Shown here: positions 23,158 to 38,100 of the stretch, piece by piece
Layout: each line of letters opens with the position of its first letter
Numbering within the stretch: position 1 is the first letter of the stretch
Assembly: GCA_002633005.1 (NCBI GenBank)
Contig: NMRA01000615.1
Span: 127,419-191,418, forward strand
Length of the DNA: 64,000 nucleotides
Reading direction: 5' to 3'
Origin: Phoronis australis
Lineage: Eukaryota; Phoronida; Phoronidae
Notes under the pieces: generated by a model
Seen by the model: the letters and a program-made list of their open reading frames with translations, nothing else
What the model was told of the DNA's origin: nothing
Databases searched by the model: none
Program-made: the position numbers and the translations under genes

Positions 23158-26100
23158 TATCCGATAACTTAAGGCTAAGGCGAAGTTGTCGCTCTGTACG
23201 TGACAATGAACAGCTGATGCGAATACGGCACTCAAAAGGAAGAACAGCGTCTGTACAGCAGATAATTTAACTTCCGCCTTGCCCCAGGTTTATGACCGCA
23301 CAATGATTACAAGTGGCACAAGTTACCCTACCTCGACAACGTATAGTCACAAGTGGGGTAAGTTGCACTAGTTTAAATAGTGTCCACACAGCCCTCAAAT
23401 CTATCGACATGGGACTGAACTCGTTCAGGAATATCTTGTTCTGGGGTAAGTTTGAATATGGACGACACTTAAGACACAGTAAATGTCAGTGTGAAGCGTA
23501 GGATTGAGCCAGCTAGGGTCAGAGGTTCAACCCGGCCCCCCCCCCCTCAGGACAGGATAAAAAAATAGAAAGATGTCACCAGGAAAACGAAATCAGTTAC
23601 TAACAACCAAAAAAAACTTACACTGGAGGAGGGAAACACCCTCCCGACCTTCCCTCCGTTCGGCGCTACTGAAAACGTAAATCTGCCACTGAGGGTATAC
23701 ATAGTCATATAATCTCAGTGATTAGCTAGTAGCACCATCTAGTGTTTGGTCCAGCCTACCCACAACTGCATTGTTTTGGGGGAATAAATTAATGACAAGT
23801 GTTGAATGAGCTGGTTATTAGGTCCACCCTACAATAACAATAACTTTGACAGTCAATTCTTCAGCAATTGCTTTTAAGTTATGCCATAAAAATGTTCTAG
23901 TCATGTTTATATTCACAAGTAAGCAAGCTTAGAAAAAAGATTCCAGACATTGCTGTGATCATAATGGACAACAAAATACACTCCAGCCAACCAAGGACAA
24001 TGGTCACTCACAAAATACCAAGCGACATTTTCTGTCAATGCCAAATGCAAGGGTTGAAAATACTTTAATGCTGAGAATATGGTCAATAAATTAAATGTTA
24101 ACCTAATCCTCAGCGGCAGTATTCTTGGTCAACAATGGTTACCACAAAACTACTCAACAAATTTAATATGGTTGCGATAACCAAATATTTCCTAAACAAA
24201 CAGTGCATTAGTAAAGCATACAAGTATCAGCCTTTCAGGAGTTGGCAGGCCATAAAATATTAACTCCTGAAGCACATATGCCAATTGAAGCATAGCATGA
24301 CTACAAACAGAATATGCATTATTCATCACTGTTTGAGGGCACTAAATTTTGATTACGATTTTACGGGTTATCAAATTTCCGTTTCCTCTTTACAACAGAA
24401 TTTTTTTAAAACTGCCCTGCAAACATGCAATGTCAACACGTGATTATGAATATGAGGAACAGCTGGAACCAGATCATATGTGGAGCGAGCTGAAAATATC
24501 CGCTGCGATACTAAAAAACATTGCTGTAGCATTTTTCCTTTATAGTTGTGCCTACGACAAGGAACGTGGAACCATGGGATTTGAATGACCAATGAAAAAA
24601 AGAGGAAAATTTTTTAGGTGACGCATCGTTCCACAAATACTTGTGTGATAGAAATATTACTTTGTGTTGTAAAATTTAACTGCATGAATAAAATCAAAAT
24701 AATGATAGAAAAGAGATAAAAAAGAGGAAACTGAAAATCAAGTAAAAGGAAATTGAAACCAAAAAAGAGGAAATCCTCGTAAAAGAGGAAAATTCCAAGC
24801 CCTGTACCAGGGAAAATCTTCTTGAAAAGCACACAACTACGTCTTTATAGTACCGGTAATACACTGACAAGGTACAGTAATTCTTCGTGCCACCTTAAGT
24901 GGATTTTATTTTGTAACATATCAAAATAAAAATCAGGATTAAGAAAATTTTAGTCTGTTGCAGCGAGGTATTAGTAATCAGTCTTAATTTGTAAGAGAGG
25001 AAAATCACAACTTTGGTAATTATTTCTGTGCCAAATATTGTCAGGAGACTTAAGCCTTGAACTCAACCAAATCAATAGGTCAACAAACACTCTCAACTGT
25101 GCTATGTAGATAAACATTTGTCTCATTCATCTGGTGACCGCTACTTTCGATTTCAATACACAGAACACAAAATCGATCAGCTCTGGCTCCAAAAGAATCT
25201 ACAGTCCAACAGAGTTTCACCTGTATCTATTGATTAAGATTGATTAGGTTTTATATAGTAAAACTTATCCAACCACCAAGTTGCTAATTCAATCAGACAC
25301 CTGAGCCAATTCTGGCAATGAGGGCGCTGCATTCAAGAAATAATGCCACAATATTCTATACATTTGCTTAGCATTAAATAAATCAAAATATTTTAATAAT
25401 TTTGACCTTCAAAAAATGTCAACTTTCCAAGAGTAAAACATTACAAAGCTGACAGACGTTTGGGGATGAAATACCTGAGAAATGATACTAAACCTCTCGG
25501 GCATTCTTAAATTCTTAGAAACCGAGGGATTTACATTACAAACAAGTCCGTTGTTGTCATGAGTGGTCCAGGAGAGAGCAGGTTTTCAAATACTGGTGCT
25601 AGTAATGCTCAGAAGAACATTCCATAGAACAGTAAGTTTCTTTGGACAAATACAAGATTACTACCATGTGAACACAACAGTGCGTATTGCATGCAGAACA
25701 TGGCATTGGTGACACTGGTCTTTTGTAAAGGGTTATGGTACCTGGCTATTGACAGGTACCATATTAAGTACAGGGTACCATGGACGCTTTCTTAATGTCC
25801 AGTACTCACACCATGATTTACCTTAATTGACAATTCATTTTCAACTATTGAACTTTCCTGAACAGTCAAACAATTGAAGGTGACCTTCAATAGCAACCTC
25901 ACCTCCAAACAACATATGCTCAAGAGACTACTTACTTGAACATTTGAACAAAAAGATGGCAAATTAAGAAAACATTATATTTGGAAAACCATGTGATTAT
26001 AGCCAGTCACTCTAAACCCTGTGTCACAAAATGGCGGAATGAATGGCGTCCAAAGAAATACAACAATCCTACTGCCGTGGCCGGGTAAACACATTGCCAA

Positions 26101-29100
26101 GTACATTTTTGGTAAAAAGGTGAGATCTTATCAAAATGCTAAACATACACCAGGTTATTCAACCAAACAAAATGAGTCCCTGAGGCTTTGACATACTATA
26201 TCCTCATTCAGAACATAGTACAACAATCCTTTTGGATACCACCATTGGCCATTTATGATTTGTGATTGGGCCAAAAAGCATTAAGTTTGTTTTGGTCTCT
26301 GTTCTTTTTTTAACAATCGATTTGTTGGTGCAAGAATTTTTAGTAGCTCACTGTAAATGCACCCGAGGTGAGCAAACACGATGGGGGATTTCTTTTTCTT
26401 GCTCACAAAACCATAGTGTTCCAATCGCGGCATTCCAAATCTTGTTTACCCTAGCTTAAGTGTAACTTTTCAACAAAAAATGCGACCTTGGGTGAAACTG
26501 ATTCTGGTTACTTTTTGTTTTCTTAGTCGAAGAGCGCAGGTCCCAAAATAAAGTGGTGATTACCAAGATTACATGTATAATACAACAAGATTTTACTGAA
26601 TAGTTTAAGACTTTGTGAGATTACGTGAGATATGGCCGTGTATTTTAAATGAGAACACGTGACCTTGGCTAGATTTTAGCTAGGTCCTAGCATTACTGAA
26701 CACACCACGCCAGGTCCTATTTGCCAAGTTATTTAAAACTCCACACCAGAGCAAATGTTACGAAAAGTTATCCAACGCCAGACAAATTTATTTCTATTGT
26801 TGCCTTCATGTCACTACTCTATGCTCCAAAATCAATTAACCACTGAGAGTAAATATATGGGTGTTTCTGTGATTATTGGTTCCCATACAACAAGCCAAAC
26901 AGTTCACTGTTGCCATAATATCAAGACTCTGTGTAATAGAAAACGTCATATCTCAAGGGCACAATTACAACTAAATGGGGCGAGTAAACAATCCCTTCCA
27001 ATGACATACTTGGTGTGCCAGTGTCACAAATAAACTATCTGAGCTTCAGATCTGTACAAAAATAATTCATAAGGGAAGAAAAAAAGAATCGATGAAAGCT
27101 AGAATGAGCTTGAATGAAAACTTGTGTTTGTTTTCCAATTTGCGAACAAACACCTGACAAATCCACCGAGATGAGGTCTTAATCCTTCATCAGCGAAGTA
27201 GGAACCTGCAGTATGTATATCCCCCAACAGGGGGCTCTTTTCTTCTAGTACTGAAACACGTACATTTTTTCAGCAGGTTATACAAGTAAGCATGGGTTGT
27301 TTACGTATCCTGTATTGAAGAAAAATTACCCGGTACATGATCAGAACTAACTTGATTTGAGTCATTTTCTGTCAGGAAATAAAATGGAAATACCTGCCTT
27401 CAATACATTTTAGACCATTTCAATCCAGTCTCAGAGTAGCAGACAATAGCTGCCAACATTTGAGAATGAAAAAGAAAAAACAAGACACTTTAAAGTTGGA
27501 AATCCAGACACAAAGAGAAACATCAGCATCTATTCCAATGCACAAAGGTAAATGACCTTCACAACACTCGAAAATGCCCTGACAGCATTTTTATTAGTGA
27601 AACTGAAAATCCCAATAATATATCATGAATTAATTTTGCCATGTGTCAAAAAGTGGGATATTTTAATGGTGTGGCAGGATGTACAACAAATCTTTAAGAA
27701 GCATGGCAGGTCCCATCAAAATTGGAGGAACGGTCAGTGAGCAAGCGTGACCAGATAACGCTATGGAAACACTCTTCAAACAGGTAAGTGGTAATTAACC
27801 AATCGCGTGAGGTTTTGGTTGTTTCAGACTTAACTCATGTGAGTTTTGCAAATTTGCAATGCCTATTCTAAATACTTCTGACAAAATACCCAAAGCACAG
27901 TTTGAAGAATGCATACAGCCCAAACAGTAATGTGCAGACAGTCTCTAACACATTAGACTTTGTAAATGGTCAAAAATTGCTGTGGTTGCATAATTCCCAT
28001 TAAAACTCTCATTCATGGTAATGTCAGGAGCCAATAAGGAAGTCTAGGCTTGAATGACAACATTGTTCCAGCGCAAGACCACTTGGCATTCTACCAAATC
28101 TGTGAAACAGATTCCTGTACAGAACAGGTGAGAGAGATTCATACCTAAACAGTAGTCGTCTCTCCTTACTTGGGCTTAGAAATAACCTCCACAATACAAT
28201 AACCAAAATTTATACCTTCCCACAATTTTGTGACCATTGACGCACTGAAACATTCATCAAAACTTCGAAACAGGAATTAATTATTAATTTATATAAAAAT
28301 GTTCCCCTTTTTGGTAGATCCACAGTTTGTCGTCTCTAAATCTTACAAATTATATTTCCAAAAATCTCTGACAGATACCATATTCAGTCAATGATTTTGT
28401 TAGCTTCAAGTCAATTCTTATACAACCCAATCAGAGTGCGAGATTATTTCTTCAAAATGACATCTGCAATCCAGCCTTCCAATGTACCGTTCACAAAAAA
28501 TAGGTTATAACATTCAAAACCTCGGTCTGACCACTTGACAAGAGGTAACTGCAGAGTAGATATAACCCTCTCACTGTGATGGTAGTTCAGTGAGAGGTAT
28601 AACCATTGTAACTTGGTGTCAACAGGGCTGTTACAAAAGCTATGATTCAGTAAGGGGCACTGCTGCCAAATCTCTAAGTTGGAAATAATGGGGCACCAAG
28701 GCACTTATCTGTGTGAATGGGAAAGCGATAGCACTGACTAATATCGACTATAGCCCCAAACTAGAACTACGACATTAAGTATCAGTGTGAATGGTTTTTA
28801 GATGCTATGTCTCACTAAAACCGTGAATATTGAAATTTGTAGCAAGCGCCACCTAGTGACTTTCTGCAGAACTGTGTGTACAAGTATAATCAGGAAAAGA
28901 AACAATTTGTTATATAAATTGCGGTTCTAAAGAAAGCACCACAACTGATACACTTAAAAACAAATGTGAACATATAAAAAGCCATAGTTAATACCAATTA
29001 TTACATAATCGTTATTTGATAGTGAAATGAACAAAGAACAAAAACTGTGCCATGTTTCATTAGGGTTGCGCTGACAATTACCTTACTCATTTACATAAAA

Positions 29101-32100
29101 ATAGTCTCGAAAAACGTTACTTTTGCGAGATAGTAATGGCAGCTGGTTCTCGGATGGTTTCCGGCACACCAGAAGACTCGGCGTTATTTGTAAACAAGTA
29201 CTTCATTTGCATATTAAAAATTTAATAACTACAAGACATAGCATCTTCAAGGAAGTACTTCAACAGCTGCAACTGCAGAAAGAACTACAAGCTAGCTTAG
29301 TGACAGGGTCCTCAGATCTGAGTTTGGGTTGAACCATATATCATTTATTACCTCAGCTTTGTACCTAAACTGATAAACAGTTCATGAAATGGTAATCAGC
29401 TGTCTACCTTCAGTTGATAACAGTGAATTTATGAGAGGGACAGACAGCATTGCAGGGGGTATCTTACGCAAACATGTCAACTCAATGGCATCAAATAGCA
29501 TTTCATAGTCTTTATGGCCACCAGGAAAGAACAGATTTTCAAAAGTACTTTTGATGTATTAATGGCAGGTTTTGATTTCGCCTCACAACTTTCCATTATA
29601 CTTCCTTTGTCAATATGAAAAATGCATATTTTTTCGGATTTTTTCAAAATCTTACAGAATAGAGAATGCTGGCTCATAATAGGTTGATAGGTATATATTT
29701 ACTGAATGAATACATGACATGCCATAAAAGTCCACCTTTCATTTACAACCAAATAAGCATGGATGTCTGTAGACAGACTTCATTACCCTAGTGCTCATAA
29801 CAGCTCTGGGAACTGCTTATTGGCCGATCCACAATGAAAAGTTGGCTAGAAAAACAATAACCGATTTGAAAAACTTATAGGAGAGGCATGTCTTTACAGT
29901 AACATACCACACTGTTCCAGTAATTTTATTTGGGGTCAAAAAATAACGTCAACAGTTATTTGTTATGGTTGACCTGAGAAACTTAAAGAAATCCATTTTT
30001 GATATCCTGGATGACGCCGCCCAGATCGGCAAGCTCTGAAAGCCACCAAACATGGCACATGGCCAACAGCCCCTGGTATGACAGACATCAGGGGATCTTA
30101 ATTGAGTAAACATAGAGCCCATGAATTTATTTTCATCTGGTATTAATAATCCAGTTTAATTTGATAGAACTGCAAGGCCAAAGAATTTTTTGTCATGGGT
30201 GCAATATGTTTCCAACGGAGAAATTCCCCAATTTGGGAGTGAAAAAGTAATTACTTAGCCCAATGCAGGAGCTTGTACCAAATTTTAGAAATAGGCAACA
30301 CTGGCCATTCCAAATTCAAGGATTACCAGAAAGACAGCAATATTAACCAAGTTGGAAATTCTGTAATTTATGTGGTAGGATACAGGCAATATTTTCAACT
30401 GAGCTGTTTATACTGCGCAAAATGTTACCATTAATATTAAGAACCACGGTTAACTCAGCACATGAGTGATTTGTACAGCACTTACAAACCAAAACAATAA
30501 AGCAAATAAGGTAAATTTTCTTGAATAAATACTGGGACATTTTCAAGTGCATTGCACAGTAAAATGCAGCGCCTGGCTCAAAATGCCCACGCTCAGCGAA
30601 TACTCTTGGTATTTATGGTTTATTTGAGAAGGCACAACATGTCACATCCTTGAATGTCAGTGAAATAACATGAAGAGATATTGAGAGTGCTTCATCATTG
30701 ACCAGTGAGATCATTAAAGCACCAGTTAAATACCATAAACCGCACCCCCTTTAGTCGCACCCCCTTTAGTCGTGTTAAAAACAAAATAACCTTTTGAAAC
30801 GCAGAACACTAAAGTGGCCATAGATTTAGTAACAACTCTTTCCTACTTGGAATAGATTTTGATTTGTTAGATTGGAAGCGGATAAAATAGGATAAAATAA
30901 TCTTTCGGTAAAATTGGAGTTGGTATGGCAACAGTGTACATTTGTAGGTTGAGAGTACTATTCAGGTACACAGCATTATGGGAAACTACCAGAATGTTTG
31001 ATCACTGTGGTATTTAAGAATGAGGGTCTTCTGACAAAGGATAGAATGCGACAAAATTAGGTGCAGAAGCTTCAGCGACAGGAGAAAGTGGGTTTGAATG
31101 TTATGCAGAACACGAGAAAAATGTCCAATTTTGGCCAACTTAGGAATATCATATCCCACAAATGAATGCCTGGTTGGATTCACGTGAAATTTTTAAATGT
31201 TATGCTGTCTGCATTGTAGTCCAAAACCTTGTCAAGAATTGTGTTTAAATGTTCCACTTTTGTATGAGTGGCTATCAAAAATATTTCTTATGAAAAAATT
31301 TTAAAGTTCCATAAAACAAAAAGAAAACCATAAATTAGGAAACTGTTATTTTGCTTTGACTGTACCTTTTGTTTTGGGTAAATTTTCCTAACTAGGTAAT
31401 TGGGTTATGTGACCTAATTAGTGTGAAACAGTACATACTTTTGTTGAGTTAAATTTTATAGTTTTGTAGATATTTGGTTAAATGAAAAGATATGTATACA
31501 TGACCTTAATATTGAAATCAAATCTGTCAGACTTCATGACCCAAAACAAAGATTTTTTACATAGCTTACACGATGCCAACAAAACTTTGACCACGAAATC
31601 TAAGGATTTTTCAAGGACTTTTAGGGTTACTATATATAAAAAGTTAGTAAAGCTCCGTTGCATAAACACTGTAACTGAGAAAATCTTTAAAAGAAGCAAT
31701 CAAATTAGCAAACTTAATGCCATATACTTTTTTTACTTTGACGCATAAAATATTCATCAAGAAAAAAGGCTGTTTTCCGTGATTAAAAAGTTTTTTGCGG
31801 TTATGAAAAATTAACACAGCACACACCTACTTATAATTAGGTCTTTCAACTTTTCAGGGCAAAAAGCTCAAACTCAAGGACTCTTAAAGGTCAGAATCAA
31901 ATTCAAGGACTACTACAAGACCAAGACTCTAAATTCAAGTCCTTAGAAACCCTGGAGTGTGCAAACCATGAGCCAAGCCAATCACTGCATGGTGATCCAA
32001 CAATAAACATTTACAAGTGCCCTAGTGTTAAAAGGTTTAACTTCAAATACTCTGATGATAAGAAGCTAACAAAAAAGTGCATTTATCAGTACCCTAAGAG

Positions 32101-35100
32101 TCCTGTTTCCTCATTGGTTATGACAAAGTAGATACTTAGGTATTTTCATACAACACTTTTTAGAAACCTTAGGGGAGTGCAGTAGCTTACTCAAAGCAAT
32201 ACCAGATCATAGCTTCAGATAATTATTATAGCTTGTCACACCTTGTGAAAGGTGCATCAATCACTGGGGATGTTTTCTACAGTGAACCAGGCCTGTATCT
32301 TGAGGCTGTCCAGGGTGTCCAAAATAGTTTCCTACGTTCCAGTTCAACACCACGGATACAATCAAACAATGTTTTGAAAAATGTGTCATTCTCAAGGTTA
32401 GAAGCTGTTGATAAAAACAAAAATGGTCATTTTTGGTACTAAGTTACAAATTCTCCAATTTGTTACAGAAAAATTAATTATTATTTTGCTCAAAGCAGGA
32501 GGCTGTAATAAATTTTAGAAATAGACATTATTGGTTGCCTAAAATAAAAGATATACGAGAAAGACCAACCATAGAAAAAGGCAACAGTCCCAAATTCAAG
32601 AATTATGAGAAAGACGGATTTTGCAAAAATTTGCGTTGGCAGTTATTTTTGATGATTTCATGTCAGACTTTGCACATAAAAATGCTGTGTCCGATATTTG
32701 ATAAGTATGATGGATGCCACAGGTATGCATGTCCAAATCTTCTGAATGAAGAAAATTAAATTTTGGCATAAACTTCAATGCTCCAAATTTTGGAAACTGT
32801 GGCAAACTAGAGAATTTTTCCTGCAAGTTTAATGAGATTTAACCAGACTCTTTTACCGCCTCATGTATACAAGCGGTTCACAAATCCTGATTTATAAAAA
32901 TGTCAACATTTTGGGGGTGGGGGAAGAGAAGGTCGGAATAAGTACATGTTTCGTGCACTCGTGAAAACCGACAATTTTGAAAGGTCCTTGGCTCGTACTG
33001 TTAGACGTCATAACACTTCATGTTTTGGATGCCCCCAGTTGCTACCCACAACAAAGTTAAACGCTAATCCCAGATCAGGTCTCACACCAAATCAAATAGA
33101 AATATTGATAACATTAATCGTCTATATCATTTGCATGCCATTCATATGTTGAGATAAAACATTCATTATGAGGGTAACACCATACACAGTCAGAAATGAT
33201 TTCGTTCACTAAATAATTTGGTAGAAACCAATACTTCACACGGCTCTGTGTAGCATCATTTTCACAAATACGGATACATCTGAACTAGGAACACTTACGG
33301 AAAAAAATAGTTCCCAAAATTTATCTTTTGTCCAAGTCTTCAAACGATAGAGGGAATTCCCACAATTTCTTAAAAACATTGTTGGGTGGCAACCATGGTA
33401 CAGAACTGAAGCTCATTTTTTCAAATGAGAAAATGAACTTTCACTTTTCTACCAAGTTCCGTCCTAAATAGTTGAGGTTCTATCATACAAATCTGCCAGA
33501 TGAACGCGCGGACATTGGGGAACTACAAACCCCAGAGGCGGATCTACAGGGGGGTTTCAGGGGGTTTAAACCCCCCCTCGGGACAGGATCAAAAATAAAA
33601 ACTGGAAAAAAAATCGCCAGAAAAACGAAATTAGCTACTAAAAATCCCAAAAAATCTTACACGGGAGGAGGGAAACCCCCTCGCGACCTTCCTTCCCCCC
33701 TTACTGAAATCGTAGATCTGCCACTGCAAACCCACATTTTGTCCCAGAAATGAACTTTTAATTTAGATGTCTTACCCAACTAAAAATGTCTAAAGTGCCA
33801 TTTACACTACAAAAGTTGACATGGATCAACTGACACAGAACCAGATGTTCAAGCACAAGTATGTGTGTAAACGGTTCTGAACTGGAGCAAATTGACACCG
33901 TGGTGACAACTTTTACCACCGGTTTGTGAGGTAGAGCAATTTGCGCTAGAACTGATGATCTTGCTCGGTGTCAATTATGTGTCTAAACACAAAACTGGGG
34001 CAAGGCAGAAAAGATCATTTGTACTGCACCTGTGTAATGACCTAAATACAGGTTCTCTGTCTCTTCAACTCAAGTCATTTGTAAACCTGCGGATGTGTGA
34101 TCCACTCTCCAGACTAAAATTTCCGTCTTGCCACATTTAGTGAGTTGTGTACAAACGGATGCTAATGATACCTGCTCCATGTCAGTTGCGCCCCGCAAAA
34201 AGTTGATGTCTAAACAGGAGTATATGCTCCTCCCTTACTCAAGTGTAATGTGATTTCTAGGTCTGCAAAGAACTGGCAGTGTCTTGACACTCTGTACCAT
34301 GTGTAAACTGACATCTGCAACAGGCCAAATTGTCCAATCTGGTCTCTAGTACTAACAAACTGTGTCAGTTCTTTCAAAGCCCTGCCAGTAATCACATCCA
34401 ACATGACTAAAGGGCCTTTCATACTGACAACACTGTCACCTACCATTCACTTCAAAGTCTGTTTTAACTACGGAAGCCAGTGTGAACAGTTAAGTTAACA
34501 TAGCGGTTTAGGTCGACATTCCATACAGACGGGAGTTAAGTCAGCATGAAAAGATTCTATACAAACTAAAAAATTACAAAAGCTGTTAAGATAACAGCAC
34601 AGGAATTTAAAAAAAGAACAGGCCAACCTTTCAATAAGTCAAGGAAATTTTAAAGGCAGTTATATGCACTGGCCGAACGATTCCGACTTCCATTTGCTTA
34701 GTATTCTGAGTACAGGCTCAGCTGAGGGCAAAGAGACTATGGCCACCTCACATTTTTACCGCATCTGCACATCACCAAATAAAATCTAACAAGCCCTAAG
34801 TAATTGACTTCAAGATAAATCTCCATTGTCCCTATCTTTGTTACTCGTTGTCAGCTCCCCCCCATGGATAAGATCCTGGATCCACCACTGAATAATCTGT
34901 AACAATTCCACCTATCTATGAATAAGTTTTCAGAGTCTATAAGTGTAATCCGTTTTACAGTAAATCAAAATTAGCTTCACTCAGTTTAAATGTTCATGGC
35001 ACAACTAAAATTTATAAATCCTAAGTTAAAGCACATGAGCTAGCTCAGCTTAGCACATAAGCTAGCTCAGCTTAGCACATGAGTTAGCTCAGCTTAGCAC

Positions 35101-38100
35101 ATGAGTTAGCTCAACTTAGCACATGAGTTAGCTCAACTTAGCACATGAGCTAGCTCAACTTAGCACATGAGTTAGCTCAACTTAGCACATGAGCTAACTC
35201 ATCTTAGCACATGAGCTAGCTCAACTAACCCTCACTTTGGTTGATGATAAATGGTCATCAGTCTGATCATCAGTTTCATGGGGGGAAAACCCGTGTTGAT
35301 CATAAATTTACTATTGCTCATAATCATATAAATTTCCTCGATAAACTGTCCATGATCAATGACAAAAACTGCTAATATGAATTCTTATAAGCCATTTATT
35401 TCTTATCATACCATCCATATGAATTCACATGGTTGATATAGATCTAAGAATACAAAATACTGTTACTTTGATAAATTATGATTTAGCTGTGCACTTGTCT
35501 GATAGCTCATTTGGCAGGCTTTAGTTGGCCCACTCTGTCCTCAGGTCCATCAACAGTCCTAACCCATTAACAACACATTTGGACAAAACACACTATATAT
35601 ACAAACTCTCAGCTGTTTCAAAATGACCATTCAGGCCATTTTACAGACCAACAGAGGTGGAAAATGAATGAATGGGGTCTACAGACCTGGTAGAAGGTGT
35701 TGGAGATGAAAGCAAAGGAATTTATATGCTGTTTACTTATCAAGTCTGATCAAAGACATGATTGGAGATCATGTAGTCAAGGTGTGTGATTTACATCAAC
35801 AAATACCAAGGCANTATATACTGGTCCCTTACTCAAGTGTAATGTGATTTCTAGGTCTGCAAAGAACTGGCATTGTCTTGACACTCTGTACCATGTGTAA
35901 ACTGACATCTGCAACAGGCCAAATTGTACACTCTGGTCTCTAGTACTAACAAACTGTGTCAGTTCTTTCAAAGCCCTGCCAGTAATCACATCCAACATGA
36001 CTAAAGGGCCTTTCATACTGACAACAGTGTCACCTACCATTCACTTCAAAGTCTGCTAACTACTGAAGCCAGTGTAGACAGTTTAATTAACATCATGTTT
36101 AGGTCCACATTCCACTCAGACTGGAGCATGAAAAGGCCTACATAGGAACAATTTGGGACCAATTCCATAATGGTGAATGGTCCAAATCAAACAATGGCTT
36201 TTGTGGTGGACAGAAAGTTTATATGGTAATCATTTTATTAAGAGATTGGCCTCCAAAATACCCAGTTTAGATTCCATACAAACTAAAACATTGCAAAAGC
36301 TGTCTAGATAACAATGATCACGGATAACAGGAATTTAAAAAAAGAACAGGCCAACCTTTTAATAAGTCAAGGAAATTTTAAAGGCAGCTATATGCACTGG
36401 CCAAATGATTCCGACTTCCGTTTGCTTAGTATTCTGAGTACAGGCTCAGCTGAGGGCAAGGAGACTATGGCCACCTCACATTTTTACCGCATCTGCACAT
36501 CACCAAATAAAATCTAACAAGCCCTAAGTAATTGACTTCAAGATAAATCTCCATTGTCCCTATCTTTGTCACTCGTTGTCAGCTCCCCCCATGGATAAGA
36601 TCCTGGATCCACCACTGGATAATCTGTAACAATTCCACCTATCTATGAATAAATTTTCAGTCCCCAGAGTCTATAAGTGTAATCCATTTTACAGTAAATC
36701 AAAATTAGCTTCACTCAGTTTAAATGTTCATGGCACAACTAAAATTTATAAATCCTAAGTTAAAGCACATGAGCTAGCTCAGCTTAGCACATAAGCTAGC
36801 TCAGCTTAGCACATGAGTTAGCTCAGCTTAGAACATGAGTTAGCTCAGCTTAGCACATGAGTTAGCTCAACTTAGCACATGAGCTAGCTCAACTTAGCAC
36901 ATGAGTTAGCTCAACTTAGCACATGAGCTAACTCATCTTAGCACATGAGCTAGCTCAACTAACCCTCACTTTGGTTGATGATAAATGGTCATCAGTCTGA
37001 TCATCAGTTTCATGGGGGGAAAACCCGTATTGATCATAAATTTACTATTGCTCAGAATCATATAAATTTCCTCGATAAACTGTCCATGATCAATGACAAA
37101 AACTGCTAATATGAATTCTTATGAGCCATTTATTTCTTATCATACCATCCATATGAATTCACATGGTTGATATAGATCTAAGAATACAAAATACTGTTAC
37201 TTTGATAAATTATGATTAGCTGTGCACTTGTCTGATAGCTCATTTGGCAGGCTTTAGTTGGCCCACTCTGTCCTCAGGTCCATCAACAGTCCTAACCCAT
37301 TAACAACACATTTGGACAAAACACACTATATATACAAACTCCCAGCTGTTTCAAAATGACCATTCAGGCCATTTTACAGACCAACAGAGGTGGAAAATGA
37401 ATGAATGGGTCTACAGACTTGGGAGAAGGTGTTGGAGAAGAAAGCAAAGGAATTTGTATGCTGTTTACTTATCAAGTCTGATCAAAGACATGATTGGAGA
37501 TCATGTAGTCAAGGTGTGTGATTTACATCAACAAATACCAAGGCATTGCTATGAGGATGCAGGGACATTGCATAACCCAGTCTCTGTGTATACACAGGGC
37601 CTCTCAAGAGGCTGTGGAGAACTGAATTTATTGCCCCAGCAAATTGCTCACTGGATTATGAATGTATTAGAATGTGAAGGGTATGAGGGAATGAAGAGAT
37701 TTAGTATAAGAACCCAGGGATTATCAGAGGGATAAGTGGACACAGTGGTTTGTAATGGTATATGGTTAGTTTTGGAAGGTAAGGTAAACAACGTGTCAAT
37801 AGGTGTGCAAGATGTTTTTTGAAGTGAGTGGGTTGGTGTTTCTTGCATGGCATTGATAGCATTAACTGAAATGGTTGTGGCGTTTCTTTTCAACAAACCC
37901 TTCCTCAATGAAATGGTGCTGAGTTATGAAACTACAAGATTACTCAAAAAGAAAGACAAAAATAGAAAAATATTAAATTGGTACGGCTTTTGAAAACCAG
38001 GATAACAAAATACAAGATGTTATTTTATGGGAAAGTCAGACAAACAAATTGGACATGACTTAAATGGAAATTTCTTTCAAAAAACAATTCACCTTCGTAA

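Noticed and set aside
22930-23270. Val-Cys and Thr-His dipeptide frames
   Set aside because: Translations of the CA microsatellite.
28444-28704. 86-codon minus-strand frame in the large intron
   Set aside because: No splice partners, recognisable motif or codon pattern; such lengths are expected by chance.
34210-36040. Two near-identical minus-strand frames (34210-34446 and 35777-36040) looking like a conserved protein
   Set aside because: They are the same sequence in the two copies of the duplication. Identity comes from the duplication, there are no recognisable domains, and one runs across the N.
35031-36960. Short regular repeats resembling a CRISPR array
   Set aside because: Units are contiguous 22-bp minisatellite repeats without unique spacers, in a eukaryotic intron.
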